DNA of 64,000 nucleotides from Acidilutibacter cellobiosedens (GTDB lineage: Bacteria; Bacillota; Clostridia; Tissierellales; Acidilutibacteraceae), in assembly GCF_004103715.1 (NCBI RefSeq), contig NZ_CP035282.1, forward strand, positions 3,679,724 through 3,743,723, written 5' to 3'. Below are positions 9,514 to 22,853 of this stretch, piece by piece. A program made the position numbers and the translations under genes. The notes beneath the pieces were generated by a model. It was given only the letters and a program-made list of their open reading frames with translations. It was not told the origin of the DNA and searched no databases. Numbering within the stretch: position 1 is the stretch's first letter; every line of letters begins with the position of its first letter.

Positions 9514-10206
9514 TTAGCCCCTCCTGAAGTAGTATCCTATCCCTCGTTTTGTAAGTATATATTTATAATCTCCATTTCCATCCTCTATTTTTTCTCGCAA
9601 TCTCCTCACCGTTACATCAACAGTTCGTATGTCCCCATAATATTCATATCCCCAGACCTCTTGCAAAAGTTGCTCTCTCGAAAATACCTGTTCACTTCGT
9701 TGAGCTAAAAATTTTAATAGTTCAAATTCTCTTAGGGTTAAATCTAAAACTTTCCCATTTTTTTGAACTTCATATTTGTTTAAATCTATATATAAATCTC
9801 CGGATACAATAATTTCTCCCCCGTTTCCTTCGCTACTTGAAAAATCAACTCTTCTTAGATTTGCTTTAACCCTAGCTATAAATTCTCTCATACTAAATGG
9901 CTTTGTAATATAATCGTCTGCCCCCAATTCGAGGCCCAATACCTTGTCCACTTCTTCTTCTTTAGCGGTAAGCATAAGAACAGGTGTTTTTAAATCCTTC
10001 CTTATTTCCTTCAATACCTGAAATCCGTCCTTCTTTGGAAGCATAATATCTAATACTATCAAATCAGGGCCACGTTTATATGCTTTATCTACTGCCTCTT
10101 CTCCATCATAGGCTGTTTCTACCAAAAATCCTTCTTTCTCTAAATTAAATTTTAAAATATCCGCAATACTTTTTTCATCATCAACTACCAATATCTTTCT
10201 ACTCAT
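9514..10206 (-). CDS. walR: Response regulator WalR
   Basis: This is an OmpR-type regulator of 230 residues from the ATG at 10206, which has GGAG at 8-nt spacing; the in-frame GTG three codons earlier overlaps that site and is unlikely. The receiver domain has acidic residues in VVDDE, phospho-acceptor Asp53 (IVLDIMLP) and Lys102 (TKPFS). The C-terminal winged helix carries VDVTVRRLREKIE and ends at GIGYYFR. It is the essential regulator of cell-wall metabolism in low-GC Gram-positives and is first in line before walK. Confidence 0.95.
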   Translation of the reverse strand: MSRKILVVDDEKSIADILKFNLEKEGFLVETAYDGEEAVDKAYKRGPDLIVLDIMLPKKDGFQVLKEIRKDLKTPVLMLTAKEEEVDKVLGLELGADDYITKPFSMREFIARVKANLRRVDFSSSEGNGGEIIVSGDLYIDLNKYEVQKNGKVLDLTLREFELLKFLAQRSEQVFSREQLLQEVWGYEYYGDIRTVDVTVRRLREKIEDGNGDYKYILTKRGIGYYFRRG

Positions 10207-10236
10207 TAAAATCACTCCAAATTATCAATATTTAAG

Positions 10237-11034
10237 TTATTCTATATCTTTGATATTAACTTTAAGAACAGTATTAACCGAAGAATTAATATTGTGCCCC
10301 TGGGAGAGATCGTCTAACAAGGCATTAAGTTTATCAAATCCGTAATTATCTATTATATCTTTTAATACTTCATAAGATTTTCTGTAAGCAATTTTTTGAT
10401 CTATTCCTTCAAAGTTTTTATTTAAATCCTCTAATGTAATTCCTTTTGTTTGACCTTTCCCCATTTCCCATGAAAACCCTATAGTTGCCTTCTCCATATA
10501 AAGAGCAATTCCCTCTGTAAGCCATTCAGGATAATTTCCCTTGGTCTTACCGTCTATTATAAAATGAACAAACTCATGAACTGCAGGAGTATTTTCTCTA
10601 TATATATCCTCCATATTCTCTCGTTCATCAATCCATGCTCTTGGAGAAAGAATACTTATTATTCCGCAGGTATATGCTCCTACCGGGGGCTGCCCCTTAT
10701 TTAAGCCTATTATATCCATCAGCGTTTTCCCATCTTCATAAATAATCACCGTAACCCTCTCCTGAGGATAATACTCGAACTGCTTACAAATATAATTATA
10801 ATTTTCTTCTAAAATTTCCCCTGTAGTTTTTGCCCATTCACTGTCTGATTCTTTAAATTTAATATTAAAATTTTTTGTATATAAAACGTTATATTCTTCC
10901 GTTCTTCTAAGTATCTTTTCACTTATAGCCATTTTCGTTAGAGGATAAAACCATATTTTAAAATAGCTGTTGCAAATGAAAACAAGAAACATAAATATTA
11001 AAAAAACCGAAGTATAAAACAGAACTTTCTTCAA
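10237..11034 (-). CDS. Membrane-anchored gluzincin peptidase (peptidase MA-like)
   Basis: The protein has an N-terminal membrane segment (KKVLFYTSVFLIFMFLVF) and an extracellular zinc-peptidase domain with HEFVH and, about 22 residues later, WLTEGIALYME, the HExxH...E pattern of gluzincins of the peptidase-MA type. The start chosen is a TTG at 11034 preceded by AAAGGGGA at good spacing; an ATG at 11058 in the same frame lacks any visible ribosome site. It lies 30 bp upstream of walR on the same strand, so it may lead the wal operon. Substrate unknown. Confidence 0.82.
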   Translation of the reverse strand: MKKVLFYTSVFLIFMFLVFICNSYFKIWFYPLTKMAISEKILRRTEEYNVLYTKNFNIKFKESDSEWAKTTGEILEENYNYICKQFEYYPQERVTVIIYEDGKTLMDIIGLNKGQPPVGAYTCGIISILSPRAWIDERENMEDIYRENTPAVHEFVHFIIDGKTKGNYPEWLTEGIALYMEKATIGFSWEMGKGQTKGITLEDLNKNFEGIDQKIAYRKSYEVLKDIIDNYGFDKLNALLDDLSQGHNINSSVNTVLKVNIKDIE

Positions 11035-11083
11035 TGGAAATTCCCCTTTATTTATCATATTATTAAAAAATTTATATATATTA

Positions 11084-11112
11084 TTGAAATATCCAATTAA
11101 ATAATATATAAT
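11084..11112 (+). promoter_or_regulatory. SigA-type promoter of the Mn2+ riboswitch transcript
   Basis: TTGAAA at 11084-11089, a 17-base spacer and a perfect TATAAT at 11107-11112 lie immediately upstream of the riboswitch aptamer. Confidence 0.75.
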
Positions 11113-11116
11113 AGTT

Positions 11117-11203
11117 AAAGAGGGGAGTAGCTTAAATCAATCAGTCGTCAATACGGTTAAAACCCGGCTAATTGTCCTACTTTATTAGGTAGCAAGACCT
11201 TTG
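11117..11203 (+). ncRNA. yybP-ykoY manganese riboswitch aptamer
   Basis: The segment begins AAAGAGGGGAGTAGC and ends GTAGCAAGACCTTTG, with ACCCGGCTAA in the middle. These are the conserved elements of the yybP-ykoY Mn2+-sensing riboswitch: the GGGGAGUAG loop, the GCAAGACC loop and the P1 stem formed by the AAAGAGG and CCUUU arms. The 3' arm of P1 is shared with a terminator hairpin, giving an ON-with-metal transcription switch in front of the cation ATPase. The family is known to control metal exporters, which fits the gene downstream. Confidence 0.9.
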
Positions 11204-11240
11204 TTTAAATAAATTTTCCGTTTGAACAAAGGTCTTTTTA
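11194..11240 (+). terminator. Riboswitch-controlled terminator
   Basis: AAGACCTTTGTTTAAA at 11194-11209 pairs almost perfectly (one G-U) with TTTGAACAAAGGTCTT at 11221-11236, followed by T residues. The 5' arm overlaps the aptamer's GACCUUUG, so metal binding and termination are mutually exclusive. Confidence 0.85.
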
Positions 11241-11360
11241 TATGCTCTTATATAGATTTTATCAGTTTATTCAAAAAGGTTCAACCATATTCCACAAACT
11301 GTTATATTTAATCTTCTCTCACCAAAACTATACTATATTATATTAGAAAGGGATGAATTT

Positions 11361-14063
11361 ATGAACTGGTACAAGGAAAGTATCGAAAGTACCCTGGAAA
11401 AATTGGATACTGATCGATACAAAGGATTAAGCGAAGAAGAAAGTAAAAAGAGAATAGAAAAATACGGTTTAAACGAACTAAAAGAAAAAGATAAAAAAAG
11501 CTTTCTATCCAAGTTAATCGCTCAATTTAATGATTTTTTAGTTATTATATTAATTGTTGCCAGTATTGTATCTATGCTGGTAGGTGAAAAAACAGACGCA
11601 TTAATAATAATTGCTATAGTTATTGTCAATGCCATATTAGGTCTGGTGCAAGAAGGAAAGGCAGAAAAGTCATTAGAAGCTCTTAAAAAGATGGCTTCTC
11701 CTTACGGAAAAGTATTAAGAGATGGACATGTCATCCATATTCCTTCAAATAAAATTGTTCCCGGCGATGTTGTTCTTCTTGAAGCCGGAGATATTATTCC
11801 CGCTGATTTGAGACTTATAGAAAGTTATAATCTCAAAGTTGAAGAAGCTTCCCTTACAGGAGAATCCGTTCCTGTAGATAAGGATGGGGAGAAAGTTATA
11901 TCTGAAGATGCCGGCATCGGAGACAGAACAAATACAGCCTATATGAGTACAGTAGTAACTTATGGAAGAGGAAAAGGTATAGTAGTGGGAACAGGAGAAA
12001 ATACAGAAATAGGAAAAATCGCTACAATGATACAAACCTATGAGGAAGAAGCAACTCCTCTACAGAAAAAACTGAATCAATTGGGTAAATATTTAGGAAT
12101 GGGATGTATAGTTATATGTGCATTAGTATTTTTAATGGGAATAATTGAGGGAGAAAACATCTTAGATATGTTTATGGTCTCCGTCAGTTTGGCTGTCGCA
12201 GCTATTCCTGAAGGACTTCCTGCAGTAGTAACCATAGTCCTTGCATTGGGAATGAACAAAATGGTTAAAAGGAATGCTATAGTAAAAAGGCTCCTTGCAG
12301 TGGAAACCTTAGGGTGTACTACAACTATATGTTCAGATAAGACAGGTACTTTGACTCAAAATGAAATGACCGTAGTAAAAACTTATACCATTAATAATTT
12401 AACTTCTGTAACAGGTAAGGGATATGCTCCTGAAGGAGAATTTATATCCGAAAAAGCTAAAATTGTTCCTCAGGAAAATAAAGATTTAAATTTACTTTTA
12501 TCTATCAATGTTTTATGTAACGATGCTACCCTTGAATTGTCTCAGGATAATATCTATAAAATAGTAGGTGATCCAACAGAAGGGGCATTGGTTACTCTTG
12601 CTGAGAAAGGTAATCTCAAAAAGAAAGACATGATGGATAAATATCCCAGAATAGCAGAAATACCTTTTGATTCAGATAGGAAGATGATGACTACATTCCA
12701 TGAAAATTATCCTATTGGAAAGATAGTATCCTTCACAAAGGGTGCTCCCGACATAATTGTTGACAGGTGTAATAGGGTTTATATAAATGGAGAAATCAGA
12801 CCTTTAACGGAGGAAATCAAAAAAAATATACTTGAAATGAACAATTCTTTTTCAAGAGATGCATTAAGAGTCTTAGCTTCCAGTTGCAATATTTATGATG
12901 AACTCCCCAAGGATTTAAGCTCAGAAAATATAGAAAATAACTTGATATTTGTAGGTCTGGTTGGAATGATCGATCCGCCGAGAAATGAAGCTATAGAATC
13001 CATTAAATCATGTAAAAATGCCGGAATTAACACCATAATGATTACGGGGGACTATAAGGAAACTGCCTTTGCAGTGGCTAAAGAACTGGGATTGGCCGAA
13101 AATATAGAAGAAGCCGTAACAGGTGAAGATCTAAATAAAATGAGTGACGAAGAATTAAAAGAAAAAGTAAAGAATATTAAAATATATGCCAGAGTTTCGC
13201 CTGAACATAAAGTAAGAATAGTTAATGCTTTAAAAAGCAACGGAGAAATTGTTGCTATGACCGGAGACGGAGTAAATGACGCATTAGCTCTTAAAAAAGC
13301 CGACATCGGGGTTTCCATGGGAATTACAGGAACCGATGTGGCAAAAAACACAGCGGATGTTATACTTACTGATGATAATTTTGCAAGTATCGTTTCAGCA
13401 GTAGAGGAAGGAAGAATAATATACTCTAATATTAGAAAATTCGTCTTCTTTCTGTTATCCTGTAATATTGGTGAAATACTCATAGTATTCTTAAGCCTAT
13501 TATTTAATGTTCCTGTACCTCTAATTCCTATACAGCTTTTGTGGCTAAATTTAGTTACCGATAGCTTCCCTGCATTAGCATTGGGAGTAGAAAGAGGAGA
13601 ACCGGATATAATGAACAATTCTCCAAGAGATCCTAAAGAGTCTATACTGAATAAGTCCATGATTGTAGGAATTGCAATTCAAAGTATAGCTATAACTGTT
13701 GCAGTACTTTTAGCATACAGATGGGGGTTGAAAGTTTATGGATATGACAATTTAATTATGCCAAGAACCATAGCCTTTACAACCCTTATACTTTCTGAAC
13801 TGATAAGGTCATTTTCAAGCAGGTCGGAAAGATACACCCTGTTTAAAATAGGTTTCTTTACAAATAAGACCATAATATATGCAAATTTGATTTCTTTATT
13901 GCTTCTGTTTGTAGTATTATACATCCCATTCTTGCAGACTGTATTTAAAATCGATACAATGGCTTGGAGAGAATGGAGTGTTGTATTAAGATTCTGTCTT
14001 ATACCTATTATAGCCGGAGAATTAAATAAAGTCACATTAAAAAGTATACATCAAAAAAATTAA
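11361..14063 (+). CDS. P2A-type cation-transporting ATPase (Ca2+/Mn2+)
   Basis: This 900-residue SERCA-like P-type ATPase has an N-terminal cation ATPase domain, TGES (166-169), the phosphorylated Asp326 in DKTGT, PEGLP (283-287) in M4 and the GDGVND hinge. Transport-site residues of SERCA are largely retained: AAIPEGLP in M4, SCNIGE in M5, WLNLVTDSFPALALG in M6 and a glutamate in M8 (LSELIRSF). It should pump divalent cation out of the cytosol. The Mn2+ riboswitch upstream argues that manganese efflux is a physiological role; Ca2+ cannot be excluded. It is one of the few plus-strand genes here and is transcribed alone, ending at a terminator 8 bp later. Confidence 0.93.
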   Translation: MNWYKESIESTLEKLDTDRYKGLSEEESKKRIEKYGLNELKEKDKKSFLSKLIAQFNDFLVIILIVASIVSMLVGEKTDALIIIAIVIVNAILGLVQEGKAEKSLEALKKMASPYGKVLRDGHVIHIPSNKIVPGDVVLLEAGDIIPADLRLIESYNLKVEEASLTGESVPVDKDGEKVISEDAGIGDRTNTAYMSTVVTYGRGKGIVVGTGENTEIGKIATMIQTYEEEATPLQKKLNQLGKYLGMGCIVICALVFLMGIIEGENILDMFMVSVSLAVAAIPEGLPAVVTIVLALGMNKMVKRNAIVKRLLAVETLGCTTTICSDKTGTLTQNEMTVVKTYTINNLTSVTGKGYAPEGEFISEKAKIVPQENKDLNLLLSINVLCNDATLELSQDNIYKIVGDPTEGALVTLAEKGNLKKKDMMDKYPRIAEIPFDSDRKMMTTFHENYPIGKIVSFTKGAPDIIVDRCNRVYINGEIRPLTEEIKKNILEMNNSFSRDALRVLASSCNIYDELPKDLSSENIENNLIFVGLVGMIDPPRNEAIESIKSCKNAGINTIMITGDYKETAFAVAKELGLAENIEEAVTGEDLNKMSDEELKEKVKNIKIYARVSPEHKVRIVNALKSNGEIVAMTGDGVNDALALKKADIGVSMGITGTDVAKNTADVILTDDNFASIVSAVEEGRIIYSNIRKFVFFLLSCNIGEILIVFLSLLFNVPVPLIPIQLLWLNLVTDSFPALALGVERGEPDIMNNSPRDPKESILNKSMIVGIAIQSIAITVAVLLAYRWGLKVYGYDNLIMPRTIAFTTLILSELIRSFSSRSERYTLFKIGFFTNKTIIYANLISLLLLFVVLYIPFLQTVFKIDTMAWREWSVVLRFCLIPIIAGELNKVTLKSIHQKN

Positions 14064-14070
14064 CTGACTT

Positions 14071-14108
14071 TAAGCCAATGAATAAAAATTTCATTGGCTT
14101 ATTTTTTA
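14071..14108 (+). terminator. Terminator of the cation ATPase gene
   Basis: AAGCCAATGA pairs with TCATTGGCTT across an A-rich loop and is followed by ATTTTTT. Confidence 0.85.
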
Positions 14109-14278
14109 TACTTTATATAGGAATTACACTCCGCTTAATATAATTTATTAAGCTGATTTTAAAAGGGCTATTTAATTTATTTTTTTATACATTTTTATTT
14201 TTTTATTATCATATTATCAAGTAAAAGCACATTTTATTTTTTTCAGCATAAATTAGAACAAGGAAGGTGGTTCTAATT

Positions 14279-15580
14279 ATGGAAAAAACGAATAAACCTA
14301 AACTTTGTCCTATATTGAGCGCAAAAATATCATCTCAGTCAATAGAAAAGCTGCCTGTTATAATTCAGATGAAAGACAATAATGCTGATAATATAAACAA
14401 TTTGGCTTATGGACTGGAAGGTGAGAAGAAGAAAGAATTGCCCTTGATTAAGGGAATTGCATGTAATTTAACCACAGACCTTATATACAAATTAGCGGAA
14501 GACCCAAATATTGAGTATATAAGTTTTGATTCAAAAGTTTTTGCTCTTCTCGATGTTGCTACAAAATCAATAGATTCTAAATATCCCCATGACCAAGGAT
14601 ATTTAGGTCAAGGAATCACTATTGCCGTAGTAGATACAGGGGTTGCTCCTCACAACGATTTAATTAAACCTAATAACAGAATTGTTGGCTTTAAGGATTT
14701 TGTGAACAATAAAACCACCCCTTATGATGATAATGGTCATGGAACCCATGTTTCCGGTATATTAGCAGGCAATGGATATTCTTCGCAAAAAAAATATCAA
14801 GGTGTCGCCCCTGAAGCATCCATATTAGGAGTAAAGGTTCTGGATGAAAGCGGAAGTGGAAATACTTCCGATATAATCGATGCAATTTCCTGGATAATAA
14901 AAACAAAGAATGAATATAATACAAAAATAATAAATTTATCTTTAGGTAGCCCTGCAAATAATCCATGTTCCTCAGATCCTCTTTGTAAAGCCGTAGAGCA
15001 AGCTGTAAATAATGGAATATGCGTTGTTGTCGCAGCAGGAAATAGTGGTCCTGCCTCTAAAACCATATTATCCCCTGGAATAAGTCCTAACGTCATTACG
15101 GTAGGAGCCATGAATGATAGACGAACTTCTGGTACTCCTAAAAATACTATACCCTCTTTCTCAAGCAGAGGGCCTACAAAAGAAGGGTTAAATAAACCCG
15201 ATCTTGTAGCTCCGGGAGTAAATATAATGTCTTTATCAAATACACGTCTTGATGGATATATTTCCTTAAGCGGAACCAGTATGGCAACTCCTCTTGTATC
15301 TGGAAGTATAGCTTTGATACTGCAAAAACAAAAAAATTTATCTCCTAAAGAAATCAAAAATATACTTATGGATTCTTGTGTTGATTTAAAAGATAATCAA
15401 GAAAATCAAGGCTCTGGAATGGTCAATTTAAAGAAAATATTTCATTCTTCGCAGGAAAATAATCTCGAAAATTCATTAGAAAAGGAAACTCCTTTTTCTA
15501 ATTATCCTCACAAAGACAATTTTACAGAAAAAATTATCATTTTATTGATAATATTCTTACTTCTTGACAGGAATGTTTAA
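14279..15580 (+). CDS. S8 family subtilisin-like serine peptidase
   Basis: The subtilase triad is clear: Asp119 (AVVDTGVA), His154 (NGHGTHVSG) and Ser334 (SGTSMATP), with oxyanion Asn255 (AAGNSG). An N-terminal stretch of about 100 residues resembles an I9-type inhibitor/prodomain region. There is no signal peptide at the start, and the last ~20 residues are strongly hydrophobic (IIILLIIFLLL), so it may be tail-anchored or intracellular. The ATG at 14279 has AAGGTGG at 8-nt spacing; the in-frame GTG at 14267 overlaps that site and is less likely. AprX-like enzymes are the nearest type I recognise. It is a monocistronic plus-strand gene with its own terminator. Confidence 0.9.
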   Translation: MEKTNKPKLCPILSAKISSQSIEKLPVIIQMKDNNADNINNLAYGLEGEKKKELPLIKGIACNLTTDLIYKLAEDPNIEYISFDSKVFALLDVATKSIDSKYPHDQGYLGQGITIAVVDTGVAPHNDLIKPNNRIVGFKDFVNNKTTPYDDNGHGTHVSGILAGNGYSSQKKYQGVAPEASILGVKVLDESGSGNTSDIIDAISWIIKTKNEYNTKIINLSLGSPANNPCSSDPLCKAVEQAVNNGICVVVAAGNSGPASKTILSPGISPNVITVGAMNDRRTSGTPKNTIPSFSSRGPTKEGLNKPDLVAPGVNIMSLSNTRLDGYISLSGTSMATPLVSGSIALILQKQKNLSPKEIKNILMDSCVDLKDNQENQGSGMVNLKKIFHSSQENNLENSLEKETPFSNYPHKDNFTEKIIILLIIFLLLDRNV

Positions 15581-15605
15581 AGGCGCATAAATATTGGTAC
15601 GGTAT

Positions 15606-15650
15606 GAGTTGAGATATTAGGGATGAACCCTTAATACCTCAGCTTTTTTC
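15606..15650 (+). terminator. Terminator after the subtilase gene
   Basis: An imperfect stem (GAGTTGAGATATTAGGG with CCCTTAATACCTCAGC, several G-U pairs) is followed by TTTTTTC. Confidence 0.65.
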
Positions 15651-15751
15651 ATTAAATCTACATTCAGAAAACAGCCTAAAGATAAAAAAATGAAATTCAT
15701 TAGGTCAAGTATAAATCAGGGTAAATAAGGCTTTCCTATGGGTTATAATAA

Positions 15752-15790
15752 CAAAAGGACACAGGATAACTTGTTTATCCCGTGTCCGCT
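15752..15790 (-). terminator. Terminator downstream of the M23 peptidase gene
   Basis: GGACAC-GGATAA pairs with TTATCC-GTGTCC (15757-15787). On the minus strand the stem is followed by TTTTGTTATT, and it lies just past the M23 stop codon. It may act in both directions, as the plus side has a short T tract too. Confidence 0.65.
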
Positions 15791-15817
15791 CTTTAAAAAA
15801 ACTCAAAGCTTTCTTTT

Positions 15818-17362
15818 TTAATTTAAATAATTCAAAGGATTTTTATTAACCCCATTTTTAAGTACTTCAAAATGTAAATGAGGTCCGGTAGTTCTTCCTG
15901 TACTTCCTACCTGGGCAATTTTTTGTCCTTTATAAACTTTATCACCCTTTTTAACAAGTAATTTACTACAATGCCCATATTTTGTTATATAACCGTTTCC
16001 GTGATTTATTATAATCAAATTACCATAATCACCACTATAACCACTAAAGGTAACTTTTCCCCCATCAGCAGCAACAATAGAAGTTCCAGTCTTAGCTGCT
16101 AAGTCTACTCCTTTGTGCATTCTTCCATTTCTCATACCATACCTTGAAGAAATAAATCCTCTTGTAGGTAATCGGAATACCCCCGTCGCTATAGTCTTAG
16201 GAACTTCTTTTGTACCTTTAACTATTACTTCATCCAATGGTTTTTCTATTACTTCTTCTTTTATTATTTTCTTTTCTACTTCTACTCCGTTATGTTTTAT
16301 AATTTGTGCTACAACTTGGCTCTTTCCTTCTTTTCCTTCTACCTTTGTCTTCTTTTCATTTTTATACATAGAACTATTTAATTCTATCTTTGTATCATAG
16401 TTTAAACTTTCAGTATAGTTCACCTCTTCTACTGTAACTGCCGTAAGAAGGGGTTTTGGAACTATCAAATTAACTTTATCGCCTGGGTAAACTTTTTCCG
16501 GATCAACGCCAGGATTTGCCTTTATCAAATTATCAACAGTCATATTATACTCTTTAGCTATAGTCCAATAGCTCTCTCCAGCTTCTACTATATGTTCTTT
16601 AACCTCATCCGTTCCCTTCTCTATAACAGCCAAAACTTCATCTTCGGTTTTTATCTGAGGCATAAATGTCATAACTTTAGTAGTCTTCACATTTTCCAAC
16701 AAATTAATTTTTTCAATATTGGAATTTTCATTCTTTGCATTATTGAAGCTTTCTTTAAATCTCTTTATAATATTTTCTGCTTCCTGTTTTGATTTTAAAA
16801 CTCCTACTTCTTTTTCATTAATTAATAGAGCATACCCTCCGACAAGAAAAGTTAACTTAGAATTTATAGCCTTTCTTAGATCATCATGAGAACTTAATTC
16901 TTTATCCTTTGAATGGACATTTTGAAAATCCAAATCTTTATTTATCAGCACATCCATATTATATGTATTTTGAAGTTTATTCTGGATTTCATTCATTATA
17001 TCCGAAACTTCTTCTTTTGTTCTAACTGTTCCTATTTTATCCTCTCCCAAATATACTGCATAAGCTCTTGTCCTCACTTCATTGATCTTATAAATTGTTA
17101 ATCCAAAAGTTGAAATGACAATTACCATAAAAATAGGAAGAACTTTTTTTAAACTAATATGTCTTATATTAAATTTTTTAATATTAAATTTTCTTTTCAA
17201 ATCGTCTTTAAACTTAATATTATTTGTTCTATCTTTTAAATTATTAACACTACCTGAAATCTTATTTATCGTTAAGTTCTTTAGTCCTTTCAACTTATCA
17301 AGAAAAAATATCCATTTTTCTTTAAGGATATTACTATCTTTAAATCTATTAGGATCTTCCAC
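15818..17362 (-). CDS. Membrane-anchored M23 peptidoglycan endopeptidase with LysM and G5 domains
   Basis: This 514-residue protein has a basic cytoplasmic N-terminus and a membrane segment at about 72-92. Outside it carries a spacer, LysM (about 258-300; ESYWTIAKEYNMTVDNLIKA), G5 (about 305-390) and a C-terminal peptidase M23 domain. Zinc motifs are MHKGVDLA and HLHFEV near the end, as in active lysostaphin-type endopeptidases. It should bind and cleave peptidoglycan cross-links. The start is a GTG preceded by AAGGAGA at good spacing. WalRK typically controls such hydrolases, but no operator was identified here. Confidence 0.92.
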   Translation of the reverse strand: MEDPNRFKDSNILKEKWIFFLDKLKGLKNLTINKISGSVNNLKDRTNNIKFKDDLKRKFNIKKFNIRHISLKKVLPIFMVIVISTFGLTIYKINEVRTRAYAVYLGEDKIGTVRTKEEVSDIMNEIQNKLQNTYNMDVLINKDLDFQNVHSKDKELSSHDDLRKAINSKLTFLVGGYALLINEKEVGVLKSKQEAENIIKRFKESFNNAKNENSNIEKINLLENVKTTKVMTFMPQIKTEDEVLAVIEKGTDEVKEHIVEAGESYWTIAKEYNMTVDNLIKANPGVDPEKVYPGDKVNLIVPKPLLTAVTVEEVNYTESLNYDTKIELNSSMYKNEKKTKVEGKEGKSQVVAQIIKHNGVEVEKKIIKEEVIEKPLDEVIVKGTKEVPKTIATGVFRLPTRGFISSRYGMRNGRMHKGVDLAAKTGTSIVAADGGKVTFSGYSGDYGNLIIINHGNGYITKYGHCSKLLVKKGDKVYKGQKIAQVGSTGRTTGPHLHFEVLKNGVNKNPLNYLN

Positions 17363-17657
17363 ATCAATCTCCTTCCCTGCATTTTATTTTTGAAACTATT
17401 TTGTAAACTATTTGTAACTCATTTGTAATAATATAATTATTATACCAACACTTTTAAAATTATTCAATACTAAAAATGAAAAGCATGTCTTAAATAATAT
17501 TATATTCAATATAAAAGTTATTATTCTCTGAACACCACAGCATATAATGCTAACATTAGCAATTTTTCGTAATTAATAAACTAAGGAAACCTTTGTTGAA
17601 ATCCATTTTAGATCAAATGCAAATTAAGGTAAATTAGATTTTCTTACAGGTTAAAAC

Positions 17658-17697
17658 AAAAGCCCTACTTCGATAACCTTTATACGAAATAGAGCTT
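17658..17697 (-). terminator. rRNA operon terminator
   Basis: Downstream of 5S on the minus strand, AAGCTCTATTTCG pairs with CGAAGTAGGGCTT, followed by TTGTTTT. Confidence 0.7.
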
Positions 17698-17703
17698 CTT
17701 TAT

Positions 17704-17818
17704 CTGGCAACGTCCTACTCTCCCAGAGCGTTTCCACTCAAGTACCATCAGCACTGAAAGGCTTAACTTCTGTGTTCGGTATGGTTACAGGTGTTTCCCT
17801 CTCGTCCTTGTCACCAAA
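17704..17818 (-). rRNA. rrf: 5S ribosomal RNA
   Basis: The minus strand contains conserved 5S elements such as GGAAACACC, CCGAACACAGAAGTTAAGC and GGGAGAGTAGGACG in the right order and spacing (about 115 nt). It lies about 65 bp after 23S, and a terminator follows. Confidence 0.93.
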
Positions 17819-17883
17819 TACTTTTTCCTTTTTTCCTTTTACTTCCTTACCCTTTTCCCTGAAAACTTTGAAGAAGAATCTTT

Positions 17884-20815
<2,932 letters not shown>

Positions 20816-20908
20816 ACTTCTTTTCTTCTTCTTTACTTTTCAGTTCTCAAGGTTCTAACTTCTACACTAATTAAAGTGTATATATAAATTAAGACAGTGG
20901 GAATTAAA

Positions 20909-22450
<1,542 letters not shown>

Positions 22451-22566
22451 GTTTGCCTTTGCTCTTATCAAACACTAACTTCTTTTTTATAACTTATTTT
22501 TTACTCAAATTTATTCCCACTGTTTAATTTTCTTGGTTCAGCGTTGACTTACCGTCAACTCTTAAT

Positions 22567-22595
22567 ACTATAACAGCTTTTCTTTTCTGTGTCAA
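22567..22595 (-). promoter_or_regulatory. rRNA operon promoter
   Basis: On the minus strand TTGACA (22590-22595) and TATAGT (22567-22572) are separated by exactly 17 bases, about 115 bp upstream of 16S. Confidence 0.8.
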
Positions 22596-22853
22596 GTCTT
22601 TTTTTTCGTTTTTTGAAACCTATAAAAAAATCTCATTTTATCTTAATATATCAATGCTTAGATAGAATCTTTTTTCACCATACCAAATATTTACATTATA
22701 AAATTCAATTTTAAAATAATTTGTTTAGTTATATTTTCAAAAATTTTTATTATTGATAATTACTCAGTATTTCTAAAAGTATTTATGGTAATACTTCTAT
22801 TATTAGAAATAATTTAATACAAATATAATAAATATCTGATCTGGAGGTTAAAA
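22596..22853. other. Intergenic region between rrn promoter and yyaC
   Basis: This is AT-rich sequence upstream of the rRNA promoter and of yyaC, which diverge. A GGAGG ribosome site for yyaC is at its right end. I see no gene and no clear sigma-factor-specific promoter for yyaC. Confidence 0.5.
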
